Below, in pieces: positions 23,063 to 35,224 of a DNA stretch of 64,000 bases (position 1 is its first letter; every line of letters begins with the position of its first letter). The notes under the pieces are model-generated. The model saw nothing but the letters and a program-made list of their open reading frames with translations. It was not told where the DNA came from and did not search any database. Made by a program: the position numbers and the translations under genes. This DNA comes from Atopsyche davidsoni. Its lineage: Eukaryota > Arthropoda > Insecta > Trichoptera > Hydrobiosidae. The stretch lies in assembly GCA_022113835.1 (NCBI GenBank), contig JAILWY010000019.1, positions 3,410,001 through 3,474,000 on the forward strand, given 5' to 3'.

Positions 23063-23335
23063 AAAGAAACGGAACTTTTGACGTTGGTCAAGAAGCGAAA
23101 GGTCTCCTATTTTGGCCACATTTTTCGCAACAATAAGTATGGCATCCTCCAGCTGATTGTTCAAGGAAAAATCGAAGGAAAAAGGGGCATTGGAAGAAGG
23201 AAGTTCACGTGGATGCGGAATTTGCGCCAGTGGCTGGAGATCGGAAGGGCTGCCGGATCGGTGAGACTGGCCCAGGATAGAAACAAGTTCAAGGAAATGG
23301 TCTTCAACCTCCTACGAGGAGAGGCAACAAAATAA
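23063..23335 (+). pseudogene. 3' fragment of a non-LTR retrotransposon (endonuclease-reverse transcriptase C-terminus)
   Basis: A 90-codon open segment starting at about AAAGAAACG (23063) and ending at TAA 23333-23335. It reads KETELLTLVKKRKVSYFGHI, then NNKYGILQLIVQGKIEGKRG, then GRRKFTWMRNLRQW. This pattern of a basic GHI motif, a QGKIEGKRGxGRR motif and a W-x-x-N-L-R-x-W motif is the familiar C-terminus of insect LINE polyproteins downstream of the reverse transcriptase domain. The frame is intact, but the RT and endonuclease domains are missing, consistent with a 5'-truncated insertion. The sequence either side is AT-rich. The clade cannot be set from this part. A related relic lies at 31621-31680. 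Confidence 0.85.
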
Positions 23336-23439
23336 GAAAATAGCATTAATATTTTAAGGGTTTATTTTTTTCATTGTTAATTTCATGAGATACAGCATTA
23401 ATTTCTAGTTAATCTTACATTAGGATAAAATATTTTTAA

Positions 23440-23485
23440 AATATTATTAAAATGGAATTTCACCAAGTACTCTCTGTCAAGAATA
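23440..23485 (-). repeat. Dispersed repeat, copy B
   Basis: Read on the minus strand this contains GACAGAGAGTACTTGGTGAA followed by ATTCCATTTTAAT. The same arrangement (AGTACT, a TG(A/G)AATTCCATT core, then AT-rich) recurs at 38822 and 63411. Unit boundaries cannot be set from three diverged copies. From 23490 to 24890 the sequence is AT-rich with nothing recognised. Confidence 0.55.
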
Positions 23486-24894
23486 TTGAATTAGGATAAA
23501 ACAAAACCTTGTGTGAGATACAATCAATAAATTTACTTTTGACAAATTACTAATGAAGAATTAGTATGTTTACGAATGTTTAAATTACACAAACAATGAA
23601 GTATACGTTACACAAATTAACACAAGAATTAATTACATTGAAATAAGTAAGATGCTGTTCAAAAAGAGATCAATAGGGCAAATTAGTACTATACTGGAGT
23701 CAAAACAATTCTGATCACCTTTAATTCTGCTCTTTATCAGAAAAAACAAATAAATAAACATATAAATAGAAACAAACAACTAACATAGCTTAAAATGCAG
23801 CATACTATATTTTTACAACACAATTGCAATGCCATGTTGTAAATTGTACAAGTAGGCCGTGAATTTTTTTATATAAAATTGAAGAGGCATATCTTTCTCA
23901 TCCACCTTGTGATTGGTTTAATAATTATTTTTAAAATTAAATGTAAATCTTCTCTTTTTTTAAAGTGAGTCTAAAATAAAATATATCATTAAACTGTGCA
24001 ATAATTAATTTCCGTATTTCAACTTCATTAAAAAGACAAAATTACGAATACAAAGATTTAGCCGAAATACTTAAAAACTATACGTTTACTTTTGATAATT
24101 ATTCTTATAATAATACATACCATAATCTGAAAAGCTATAATAAAGGTTCGATACATCTTTAATGTTCACAAAAAAGATTTAAAAAATACAAAAAAAGCAA
24201 CTCATAAAGCAAAAAAGGTAGATATAAAAAAGAATATAATTTATAACATATTTTTAGTAGTACATTGGATATTTTCACAATTATATTAAATCATTTAGTA
24301 TAATATATAATAACATAGTTTCATATATTAATATTAAACACAAAATGTCATATGTTAAATTATAATATGCCTCATTATAGTCATCATCTAGTTCATGGTC
24401 CTTTATGGCTATGTATTTCATCTTTTTTTAAAGAATAGACTTATTTGATTACTTTAAATTGTATACAATACTAGCAAATATTAGTTTATTGTTATTAAAA
24501 AAAAAAGACATTATAATGAACAAAAAGAAAAAAAAATGTGCGTTAAATGATCAGTAATTTCTGCTGAATTAGTATTTAAGACAATAGTGCATTTGTTAAA
24601 TACATTAATTTTTATTGTTAGCAAAAGCTTGTCTTTAATAAATAAAAAATAATTTCTTTGATTTAAATTATTTGGATGTCAATGTTTTGATTTATTCATC
24701 ACCATAATTATGCTATCGTTATATACTTCCAAGTATTCATATTCCGGTATCTGATTACATTATTCGAATAAAGACAAGCTTATAATTTACTATTTTCTAT
24801 GCCAGGGTCGTGAATTTCCTTGTGTAGGAATTATAACTAATTTGAAAATAATTACATATATCATTCAGATTTTAAACAAAATATAAGCAAACGT

Positions 24895-25020
24895 TGTTTG
24901 TTGACTTTATAAGCAGGCCGGCTGTTGTACAGAGAGAGAAACAACATAAATCTCTCGGCATCTCGCACAACACTCATATTGTGTTCACCCTTCTGTGGAG
25001 GTATGATAATGCAGGAAGTC
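24895..25020. other. Small GC-balanced patch
   Basis: A mixed block with CAGGCCGGCTG and two CTCTCGGCATCTCG-like strings. No coding or RNA feature. 25021-25320 is AT-rich. Confidence 0.15.
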
Positions 25021-25325
25021 CAATGTATTCCTAAAAATTAAACAGTTTTATCATTAATAAGTTTATACATTTATTGTACAGTCTCATTATACAGTAAAGT
25101 ATTTAAGATTCGGTTGTTTAATATTTGATATAAAATCAATACATTATTTTCATTGTTACATAATCTTCCATTGGTTACATACTAAATAACATTGGTTGCC
25201 AAAAATGTCAGCTTTTATAATGCGTATCATGAGTAGACGAACTATATAGTTTTTTAGAAATTGAATTTGTCCCACCACGTATTACGGCATTGATTTTCTC
25301 ATTTATAAGTGTTTTCCTAGTACTG

Positions 25326-25375
25326 TTCAAACCCCTGAAGATGGTCCCCAGTACCGGGACCGAAACGTTGGAAGA
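25326..25375 (+). ncRNA. Hammerhead-ribozyme-like motif, possibly from a Penelope-like element
   Basis: CTGAAGA (25335-25341) fits the hammerhead core CUGANGA. Helix II is a perfect 6-bp pair, GGTCCC (25343-25348) with GGGACC (25356-25361), closing a 7-base loop, and is followed by GAAAC (25362-25366) and the palindromic ACGT seen in minimal dimerising ribozymes. Penelope-like retroelements are known to carry such minimal type I hammerheads. Two departures weaken the call: an extra T (25342) before helix II, and no good helix I pairing between the flanks. It may be a decayed or convergent motif. Confidence 0.4.
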
Positions 25376-26999
25376 TACAAACCTCTGCGTAGGAAGTTAC
25401 CCAAGATATCCTGAACTGCTTATATTAGTTTTACGGAATATCTATTGGTAATTGTGTTGGCGCCTAGACAGCTGATGCAAGACAAAGCTTGATATACCTT
25501 AAGTATTCCGAATCAGCAAACTATAAAAAAATAACGAAAAGAATTAAAACCACTTAATCTAGAAAAAAAAATTAAAACATCTTCCTCAAAGTATTATCAT
25601 CCCTTCGCGGCTCCCCATTCAGATAAGCTGAAGAACTTTCCTCAAGAGCCTTCTTATCCAAGAGGAGATAACAACAGATTTAATTCCAAACCCCGCATAA
25701 CTTATGCCTTTGTTAATTATATAAATACCTACTTAATCATATACTCGAAAGAAAAAAATACAATTTAAAACCTTGTGTATTAAAATGGAGAAATCGATCA
25801 CTGTGTAAAATATTCATTAACAAGTATGTTCTTTTAATTTATTTTAAGTAAAAAGAAAGTTTGTTTTTAGGAAGATATGCATTTTGATCAGACTTATGAA
25901 ATCGTAAATTAGAATTGGTTTGGTTCTATTGTTTGTGATGTTTTCAAACAATAATTACAGATGAATAACTAAATAATTTAATTTAAACAAAATAAATTTC
26001 TTGTCTATCACCAGTGGGTAACGGGGTCTTGGAAATTTTATAATGTAAAGAATTTTTTAAAAACACTAAACCACAAAGTATCCACTTCAGTTTGCTGACT
26101 TGACTCGACAAAAAAAATAATTAATAAAAATTAATAATTAATTTAGACTGTTTCAAATATAAACAGCTTTGAAGATCATACAATAACTACAGTAGTATTT
26201 GCACGCGGATATTAATCTCGTTCTACAGAAAATGTAATATAAAATAGCAATCGGGAAATTATTTGATATATAGTTTTAATTATCTTTTATCATGTCGACT
26301 TTGTAAAAGACAGTTTTGAAAACAGAAATATATAATATTCGAAAGGAAAGGACAATGCGGTTGAACTTTCATATCTTTTTTTGTAAATATAAAATATAAT
26401 TTTAAATTAGCCATGATATAAAATAGCATATAGTTGCATTGGTCATTGGATCGATTACCATTACATTGAATGTATACGAGATAGGTTCGATATTTTACCA
26501 TCTCTAATCGCGTATAATCCTGGATGTCTTGAAAGTATTTCGTTCTCAAGAAGACAATACATAGGAAGAATTCAAAAATTCAATCCTTGGTACAGAATAC
26601 CTTTCATCTAATTGAAATTCCAGACTTCCCCAGAGCTACAGTTGGAAAGAGCTTTAAAGTAAGAAATAGATTCATTTTATTTATTTTAGTCGGATACACT
26701 TTAATAAAGGTGTTCCGTGTACCACTTTTCATCTTAATAAATTATTTTTTTAATAAATAATTTATAAATAAATGCTACATGAGTTATTAGTAAAAAAACT
26801 GTATATATATTTATTTTTTAATAAATAGTGCTAATATCTGACGCACACAAATAAATACGTTTAGTGATATCAACATAAAAAACATCACAATTATACATTC
26901 CTTCAACGACTTAAAAAATGACATTTAAAAAAGTAATATATCAATTTTCTTATTAATCGAGTTTAAATTAAACAGGTTTTACAATTGATAAATATAAGC
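25376..26999. other. AT-rich stretch, no gene seen
   Basis: A moderately balanced continuation to about 25680 could be the rest of the element carrying the hammerhead-like motif, but no reverse transcriptase signature is visible. The remainder is AT-rich. Confidence 0.4.
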
Positions 27000-27250
27000 C
27001 GTTTATTATGTTGGTTAAAGGTTATAACTATCGAGTATGTTCAAGCGTGTAAATATTTTCTAAAGTGTAAATGTGTTTGCCGTCACTGGAGTTTACTAAC
27101 AAGACCGCACATCAGTGGCGGCAGGCGTCATGAATTGAATTTGATAAAACCGATTTTCTCGTGCATATATGACGTCGTATCGACACCGACCGCTTATTAG
27201 AGTGTCAAATTAATTTATTTTGCTCAAATTTACGCAAGCCACCAAAGGAT
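27000..27250. other. GC-balanced island
   Basis: A mixed block (GTCACTGGAG, AGTGGCGGCAGGCGTCATG, ATATGACGTCGTATCG). A 71-codon plus-strand frame shows no family resemblance. Another small balanced patch, with GGTCGCGGTTCAATGGCC, is at about 27430-27480. 27500-28335 is otherwise ordinary AT-rich sequence. Confidence 0.2.
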
Positions 27251-28339
27251 CAAACAATAACAATATCCATTAAAATGAAAAGCACGTTTACGTACTAAAC
27301 CACGATTTTTTAATGGATTATTAATTGATGGAATTTTTCGTGCATTCCGAGTCCAATCACCGCGAAACAGTTGTATTAAAATAGCATTATACGAAGCATT
27401 CATTAAACGTTAATATAATAATCACAGAGTAGACCTCTAGAGCGGTCGCGGTTCAATGGCCGTGAGTCATTCTGCTCGCTAGGTGCGTTTCCTGAGTGCT
27501 ACGGCTGGCTGGAAAAATACGACCAGAGATTTTAAATTATTCAAAATCATTTATATAATATTTAGTCAGGAGTTTAAAACATCTGCTGGAATACAGTCTA
27601 CTGAAATTCTAGTTTACATAACGAAAAGAGCAAACACTCGTACTCTAAAGTCGGCCCCAAGGAAACGACCGAAGTGGCTGGGCCACTGAGAGGACATCGA
27701 TGGTTCTTACATCACATATTACAGCACTTGATGTTTCTGATATTCCCTCCAGGCTGGCGTATAAAATCAGTGGGCTTACTTCCCCGGAGTTGAAGCAAGG
27801 GTATATTTTGGTTTAAATACAATGTGAGTGAACGTTCCAAGCTACAATGTCGGGGAGTTGCTTGCTTAAGTGAATTGATGTTGGACCAAGTAACTTGATC
27901 TCGGAATCAAGTAAATTGTTATGCTCCGATTGAGAGTTTCAGGTTATGGTCATTTGGATTATTTTTACATGGTCTTTGTTGAACGACATTGAATTAGGCA
28001 TGTCGCACAATAAGTCGTTTTGTATCTAAAATATTAATTTATTAATTACTCATAACAAATACTTACTTTAATACACCTAAAGCTCAAAAAGACGTATTAA
28101 TACAGCGACTTATTAATATGATTAAAATCAATAAATTTGTAAAGTATGATGCTTGTTTGTGTTTTAATTTACTTTATAATAAAAATAGAAGTCACCCTTT
28201 TCTCAGCTTTACGAAGGCGCACGAAAAGAGTCAAATTATTTTTTTTCTATATTTAGTGTAACGTTCAATCAATGTATTATAGACATATAAACATCATGTT
28301 AATATAAGTTATTCTGTAATACTTTAACAAAGTATGATA

Positions 28340-28580
28340 TTTTAGACGTTCCCAGAGAAAGCTTATCGGTATCAGACCATAAGCACGGCCTGCCGACCCT
28401 TATTACATCAATCACAATAAACAGTGCGATTTACTGGCATACAAATTCTAGAGCCTCCCCCCAAGTACCTTGCTAACAGCCGTGAAAGCCTAGGCGCCTA
28501 AATAGTGCGCAATACTTTCCCCAAGGTCGAGGTAATGCAAGCCCCGTAGTATCTGTATCCTCATGTAATATTTTTACTTT
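28340..28580. other. GC-balanced island
   Basis: A mixed block with CCTAGGCGCC. A good donor-like CGAGGTAATG is at about 28529, but every frame between it and the nearest acceptors contains stops. Candidate non-coding regulatory DNA. 28581-29345 is AT-rich with an A-run at about 29019-29033. Confidence 0.2.
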
Positions 28581-29345
28581 GAAATTATCTTGACTTCAGT
28601 TCAATCGTTGCAAAAGGTCTTATGCAATACATAATAAATCTATAAAATTTATCCTGTCTAAAAACTTTAATAAGTTTGGTAAAATTAACACGTGCAAATA
28701 AAAAAAATACCACAAGTCAGTGAATAACCCTTTTGTGAAAATTATAGAAAAAAAAAATATTACATAGACTATGAATCAGTTGTAAATTTAATACGAAGGC
28801 AACTATATGGGGACTTTGCTAAAGATACTTCGAAATGTTTTATATTGAATAAATATAAATGAAAATATACTTGCAAAGGTCACTGCAACAGAGAAGTCGT
28901 TTTTAAAATTATAACATTTCACATAAAACGTTACAAACGTGCCGGAGCTACTGTTTTTCGTATCAATTTTTCGATACAGTTTAATCAGAGATGTATGTGA
29001 TCTATAAATTCTTTTCATTTAAAAAAAAAAAAAATGGTTCATAAAGACCAGGGGTCAGGAATATGTGATTTTAAAATTTTTGTGTTAAACATTTGTTTTT
29101 CCAGACAGGTTGATTGGGAGTTAATTGTTTAAGTATGTTGGCATATATTTTAAATCGCAAAAATATTTATTAGTGTTAGTGTGTCTGACCCAAGTTTTTC
29201 ACAGCTTCATTTCATTGAATAATTTCAAACAGTTTTGTTTTCTGATATTGTATATTTAGAGTACAAGAATTACATTTTTAAATCAGGCATTGTCGGTAAT
29301 ATGAAGGTAGATTATTGAGCTTAAAAATGTCACACATCCAGAGAC

Positions 29346-29383
29346 TAGACTGCTCTCTGTGTACCCACACAGAGAGCAGTCTA
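29346..29383. repeat. Perfect 17-bp hairpin with 4-base loop
   Basis: TAGACTGCTCTCTGTGT (29346-29362) and its exact reverse complement (29367-29383) are separated by ACCC. Perfect arms of this length are unlikely by chance. It lies next to the tRNA-like segment at 29400-29530, on what would be that segment's 3' side. Confidence 0.95.
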
Positions 29384-29399
29384 AAGCTCTTGTCAGTTA

Positions 29400-29530
29400 G
29401 TTTGTGAGCCACTCGATCCTCGAATTATTGTCGTGGAGGCGTGGAGTGATCCGTCGGGATTCGAACCCAATCGCCTGGATTGGCATACTAGTAAATCACG
29501 CATTAGCCTGTACAACTTGAGCGTTCACTG
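29400..29530 (-). repeat. Probable tRNA-derived SINE
   Basis: On the minus strand GGGTTCGAATCCCGACGG contains an exact pol III box B (GGTTCGAATCC, about 29461-29471). About 45 bases upstream GGCTAATGCG is a degenerate box A. The whole block is GC-balanced in AT-rich surroundings. The spacing and motifs fit a tRNA-related SINE head rather than an intact tRNA, since acceptor arms cannot be formed. There is no second copy in the window. 29560-30190 beyond it is AT-rich. Confidence 0.5.
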
Positions 29531-30208
29531 AAGCACACTTGACAGTTATATCATTGTCCAATTAATGCTTACTTTGCTAAATAAGTTGATTAATACAATT
29601 TTTTAAAATGATTTAATTAAAAGTTATATGTTATAAAATAAGAATTAGAATATTCTAGATATTAATTTAACCATTCAATTATATTTATTTAGATTTTTAT
29701 TAAGTAATAATGCAGCAAAATATAATAGGATAATAATGGTTTTTACATGCAGCTAAATTGTCGGAAGGTTGGCATTTTTTTATCATTGAAAAAAAACAGT
29801 CAAAAGGTAATTTTTTGATAAAATATTAAATACTTCTAAGTAACTCGACGAAGACGGTTGTATCAATGGCTGATAGAGAAAAAATATTCATAACTCCAAC
29901 ATAATATAATGTGTTTAAAACAATTACAGTTCTGTGTCATCTTTTATATTTGTATAATTCAAATGGTATTTATATTATGAGTATTTTATCCACTTTTTTA
30001 AAATCGCTTTTCATCAATTACGATGAAGAATTATCAAACTCAAGAATTTTATAGATTAGTATTTAACAGTTTTATAACATGCATCGGATTAAATCTTTAC
30101 AACAAATCATGAATAAACCACCGGTAATATTTAAAATAAGTTGAAATTTTTTTTCACCCAAACATGTCAAAAAACAATATTTAGGCTATCGATTCCGCCA
30201 TTGAGACG

Positions 30209-30309
30209 AGAAAAATCCTCGAAAACTTCTTGACACAGGAGTGATGTGGGCCCACACTCCCACGGCACTCTGTTCGCAGGCTGCGATTTATATCGGCGAG
30301 GATTTTTCT
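30209..30309. repeat. 13-bp inverted repeat enclosing a 12-bp palindrome
   Basis: AGAAAAATCCTCG (30209-30221) and CGAGGATTTTTCT (30297-30309) are perfect inverted arms. Between them TGTGGGCCCACA (30245-30256) is itself a perfect palindrome, and the interior is GC-rich. It may be a compact regulatory element or a decayed fold-back transposon. Confidence 0.8.
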
Positions 30310-30499
30310 GTTTGTAAATATATTATTTAAATTTTGTTTTCGTATACCATCATTGCATTTTACTAAAATATCTAGCAGTGAATTGAACTCGATTCAAATT
30401 TTCTAAAAAACTTATATCAGAAATGAAACATCCATGTGATGTTTTTAATTTTTTTTAAATTTATTATTAAACTCGGTTATATGTTTAATCGCATGATTA

Positions 30500-30700
30500 C
30501 CTCTAGCGCAGCGCCGATATAAAGCGTCAAACATCCAATTAGGAACGGGAAGGAGCGGGTCGGAGCTGGTGCGCTCTCGCCGCAAGTTTGGCCACCTCGT
30601 AAATTCATCAGAGAGTCGACGGCTACCCGAGACGGTTAAAATAATTACCCCTCCTGGAGGGGTAGCATTCTTCAGGTAGCATCCTAACGAATGGCCCAGA
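30500..30700. other. GC-rich island
   Basis: A mixed, G-rich block (GGAACGGGAAGGAGCGGGTC) with an 8-bp palindromic pair ACCCCTCC-T-GGAGGGGT at about 30648-30664. No coding frame recognised. Candidate regulatory DNA. Confidence 0.25.
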
Positions 30701-31127
30701 AACAGCGACTCGATATAAAAATCAATATAACCTACAATTTAACGTAAATTCCGACTAAACTCTCACACACACACCAATGTGTATATATAAATGTATTTAT
30801 TTATTATCTTTTAAAAAAACGTATCTGCACAATATTGTTTCGTGTATGGAGCGTTTTCGCAAATGTCAGCTCCTATCTTACTGCCAGGAACTGAGAAATA
30901 CTATTCTAAATATCTCTTATAAACATTATCCATTAATTGTAGCTAAAAACTACCCTTCTCACTGGCCCTCCCCTCTTTGCTTGCACAGAACATTCCAGAA
31001 CTTTCGGACCGAACAAAGTTTTCAGGTCCGTATAAACATAAACATCGTACATCTGTTACAGTGTTTGTACACATAGGATATTTGGGAAATTTCACTCTTG
31101 AAGTAAGCGTAAATCTAATTTTGTATT

Positions 31128-31130
31128 CAA

Positions 31131-31190
<60 letters not shown>

Positions 31191-31193
31191 TTG
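31128..31193. repeat. Perfect 66-bp palindrome built on (TA)27
   Basis: CAAATG (31128-31133), then 54 bp of uninterrupted TA, then CATTTG (31188-31193). The unique flanks are exact reverse complements, so the microsatellite lies inside a true palindrome able to form a cruciform or hairpin. Confidence 0.95.
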
Positions 31194-31620
31194 GCGTCAC
31201 CATTAGAGGCAATAAGTATTTTTTAATCTGCTACAGTTCTATCGTGTCCTCACTAAATATTTTCAAATAGTAAGTGATCGAGCTTTGCAGATATCAAAAA
31301 AAACATTATTTCGAGCTAAGGGTCCCCCTCAAACCAAACTAAATAAAAAGGTTTAAGCGATAACTTAACCATATCCTTCTGCAATATTGCAGAAAAACAA
31401 ATATTTATAAAAGAGATCAATGACATTGACGTAGCATAGCGGACCATATTTCTACTGTATATTGCCAAATATTTACAATAAACTATTTTTAAGAATAAAT
31501 ATTTTTTGTTTTCACTGATATAATGCGGTCGAGTGGGATGTGCCTATATGTGCCGATATTTTCAGACAATATTCACGGCATATAAAAAATATATTTGCAT
31601 TTATTAAATAATGTACAATA

Positions 31621-31680
31621 AGACGTAGAATACTTAAAATACCATGGGTTGGCCACGTCACAAATGAGAAGGTATTGATG
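31621..31680 (+). pseudogene. Short LINE reverse-transcriptase relic
   Basis: Twenty codons read RRRILKIPWVGHVTNEKVL, which matches the RRIL-x-I-x-W ... VTNEEVL motif found just upstream of the GHI motif in insect LINE polyproteins. A stop follows two codons later. It belongs to the same kind of element as the fragment at 23063-23335. It is too short for a clade call. Confidence 0.5.
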
Positions 31681-31699
31681 ATATAATTCGCAAAGAAAA

Positions 31700-34600
31700 G
31701 TGTTTTTGTAAATAAGTGTTAGTAAGCTTTGGCGATCATTGTAAATATGTAATCAGAAAAACTACTTTATTGCTGGCTTGTTAAATAAATCATCAATACT
31801 TACAGATATCGATATGTTTATGAAATATGAATACAATACTTTTGTGGCAATTTTGAAACAACTCTCTCAAATACAGCTTCTAGTCTTGTGATAAACTCGC
31901 TTTCATGCCGGCTATGGTGTGCCGAGTTAAAATTTTATTCAAACGAAGTTTTTTAAGGCCCTTTTTAATTTCAATCGCTTTCAGTTTTAATAGTGAGGAC
32001 AAACTGTACTTGGTAAAAGTTTTAAATAGAAAGCGAACGAATTCAGATACAACCGCTGATAGCTTGTCTACTGGTTTTTTTTATATCTTACAAAGTATTT
32101 TGTTATTGACTTCTCATTCAGTACATCTGATCTTGTAAATTAATACAGTAAATATAAAATATTCGAAGCACATTGAGTAGTACGTTCGAATATTTTTCTG
32201 GAACATTCCGAGTTATTCATTGACCCAAGAGACATTATATTTTTATCGCAAATAAACTCAGAGAATGAATCCGCACTAATACAGCGATTGTATAAATAAC
32301 TGCAGCAAAAACGGAGATGATTATGGCCCAACTCGGTTTGGATGTTTTTCAAAACTCAAAACGAATCGCTTTGTAATTCAATGTACCGGAAAAAAAAAAT
32401 AATTTATCGATTTTGTAAAAAAAATTGAGATATTCTTGTATGTTGACGTTTTTTTTTTTACTGTTTCTCAATAATAAATTAAAATTGAATTTAGTTGAAT
32501 CGACATCTGTGGCTCGTATAATTGCGGCGTAGCAGCGCGGTTACGATGGCAACCGTTGCTATCTTTCAGGGTGGAGAAGCCAAATAATAGCTTTACAATA
32601 AAGATGAAAAACATTGGCCTCAACAAGGGCTTGCTTATTGGAACACATACAGTGATGAAAAAAAGTATTGGAGTGTAATAAATAAAAAAAAATACAAACG
32701 AGATTCAGTTAAGTATGAAAACGTGTCGCTAACGCAAAAAATAGTAAAACTTAAAAAAATGGACATAATTAAATTTAAATACAAGTCACCAGTTATTAAA
32801 AAAGATCGTGTTCATGAATAAATTCATAATTAAGAAGTGGCTTTCACTAGATTTCAAAAACAAATATAAAGTGAGTTATGAGTTAATCGCAAAGCACACA
32901 TAAATTTATCAAAACAATTTTCAAATTTAATAAAATCCCATTTGTTATTGGTGTAGTTTGAACTAGTTTAAAGTTTAAATAACAATTAATTTTTTTTTTT
33001 GTAATAATATTGATAGTAAATAAGATTTTTTTGTACTTTTGATGTATTTAAAATTCATTGTTTAGATTATCAGACTTGTTTTGCTCAATAATATTTTGGG
33101 AAATGTACACAGATAATAATTAGCAAACTTAACTAATAAATTAAATTGGAAAGACGTGATTTTACTTGAGTACATTTACTTATAAAATGCAATAACCATG
33201 TTAATAGCTCGTATTAGTTAGTAGTGAAGCTCTAACTAATACATATTGAAAAACGAAGAGATTTTCTTTATGAATAACTTCTTTGCGATTTTTCCAAATA
33301 TTAAAAATCAATACTCGATTTCTACGCCAAAACGAAATGAAAATGAGTTCCAAAGATGATGAGAAATAGATAACAAACAAAATTATAATAAATTTCGATT
33401 TCTGTCTAACTACATTTTTTAGGTATAATTTTCTGATAAAGACCGTCCCTGAAATCAACCTTAAAAAATACACCAAGGAGTTAATAAATCTGTTGAACAA
33501 TTCTAAAGTCGTCTTATCTCACTCAGAATTACCATTTTTCCCTCCTTTAACTTTTACTTATTTCTTTCCATTCCGCTAATGTACCATTACATGTAAAAAA
33601 TATACGGAAATATGTATATTTTTCTGTATAAAATATATTTTACAAAAAATATGACAGTTCAGATCAGTTTCACCCAATTTCTGAGAAGTCGAACAATGTT
33701 TAACAAATTGCCATATAAATATGTGTTACAGATTAAATGAAACTGTATTTAATTTAACATCAGCATATCGAATAGGTTTAATTTGACTTTTTTGTTGGAG
33801 ATTTGGATGAATTATGAATTATTGATTATTAATAAGCAATTATTGGGGGTTGAAACTAAATGAGAGAGTTTCCGAACAAAGAAATATTGGTTATTATATC
33901 GTGTATAAAAAAAGGATATTACATGGTCCTTTGATGTCATGTCTGATTTTTAAGATAGGGTATCATTATTATAGTCATTCGAATTTTATCTTTTACGTAG
34001 TCAAGACTGTTTCAAGTTTTGCAATTTATTTTGAATAAACTCTAAACTTTTTTTGACATTAAATGATAATTTAATGAACTTCAATGAAAATACCGTATTA
34101 TCAAAATACTTTTCGAATGCTATACAATTCCTGTTTTGATTTGGTCTAAGAATTGGGAAAACTTTTCCCCCGATAATAATTTGCAACGGATCGAACTTTT
34201 TAGTTCTCCGGTAAGGTTTAGTAAATTTCCTGTAGGAATTGTACCTACATACTCATTTTAGGTAATATCGATATTTCCATTCCACCGGAGAAAATTTATC
34301 CCTAATGACTAATGTGGTGCAACGTAAACCATGGTTTTGTAAAAAATATATCTGTAAGAATACTTGAATGACAGTTCTTAAGTTATGTGATATATAAGAT
34401 CCATGGTTAATATGGTTTGCATAAAGCTTACTAAGTTATATTTTACAATTTTTGAATAACGTTAACAACTGAAAATTTTATTTAATATTTAATGATATTT
34501 AACATCCAGATTTTTAGAATTGGAAATAAAAATCATTTAACCAGAATTTTAAATTATTATATTATAAAATTAACTGTGAAAAGTAAATAATTTTTATTTA

Positions 34601-35220
34601 AATAATTATAATCAAAAATACAAAAAAAATACTTTTAGAGAAAACTTTATATTAGTTTATGAAAATGTTTCACTGTTATTCCTAAATTAATATTTAAAAT
34701 AAGAAAAAGTGTATTGATTTTTGAGTTGGTTAGAAACAAAGAAAGCAGGGATTTTCTTTTTTATTTTAAAATTATTTTTCTCTAAGAAAAAACATTTGTA
34801 ATGGAAATATTTTTTATGAACATAATTGAGTGTTTTTGGAAATACGTAACACAATTATTTATTTTTACAACGAATCTCTTTAAGTACCAATTGAATTTAG
34901 GCAAGGAGAACACACAAGCTATAAACAAGAACAAAAAATACGCTGAAATAAAAATATATTTATAATCCAACAAATGAAAATCTTCAAGATACATCTCAAA
35001 TTTTAACATTTGTTTGCGCGCACGAAAATATTGAGTTTTATATTTTGACTAAATAAAGATTTTTCAAATAAAATAAAAAAAATTACCTCACAACGTCAAG
35101 GGCCACTTCAACTATACGCGTATTATATTTCACAATTTTTATAATTTCTTTCAAGTCCTTAATAAAAAGATATGTTTTTATTAATAATAGAACAACGAAA
35201 ACAATTAAATTTGAGTACCT
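31700..35220. other. Long AT-rich stretch with one inverted repeat
   Basis: No gene or transposon recognised over 3.5 kb. TTCTCCGGT (34204-34212) and ACCGGAGAA (34284-34292) form a 9-bp inverted pair about 70 bp apart. A small balanced patch at 32510-32580 has no further sign. Confidence 0.5.
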
Positions 35221-35224
35221 TATT

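Noticed and set aside
27440..27462. GCGGTTCAATGGCC as a possible tRNA box B
   Set aside because: Box B mismatches, no box A and no cloverleaf arms.
27636..27689. RKRPKWLGH string resembling a LINE C-terminal motif
   Set aside because: Only about nine residues match, then a stop; no supporting sequence before or after.
30943..31270. Frames on both strands with long Tyr-Ile runs
   Set aside because: Translation of the (TA)27 microsatellite.
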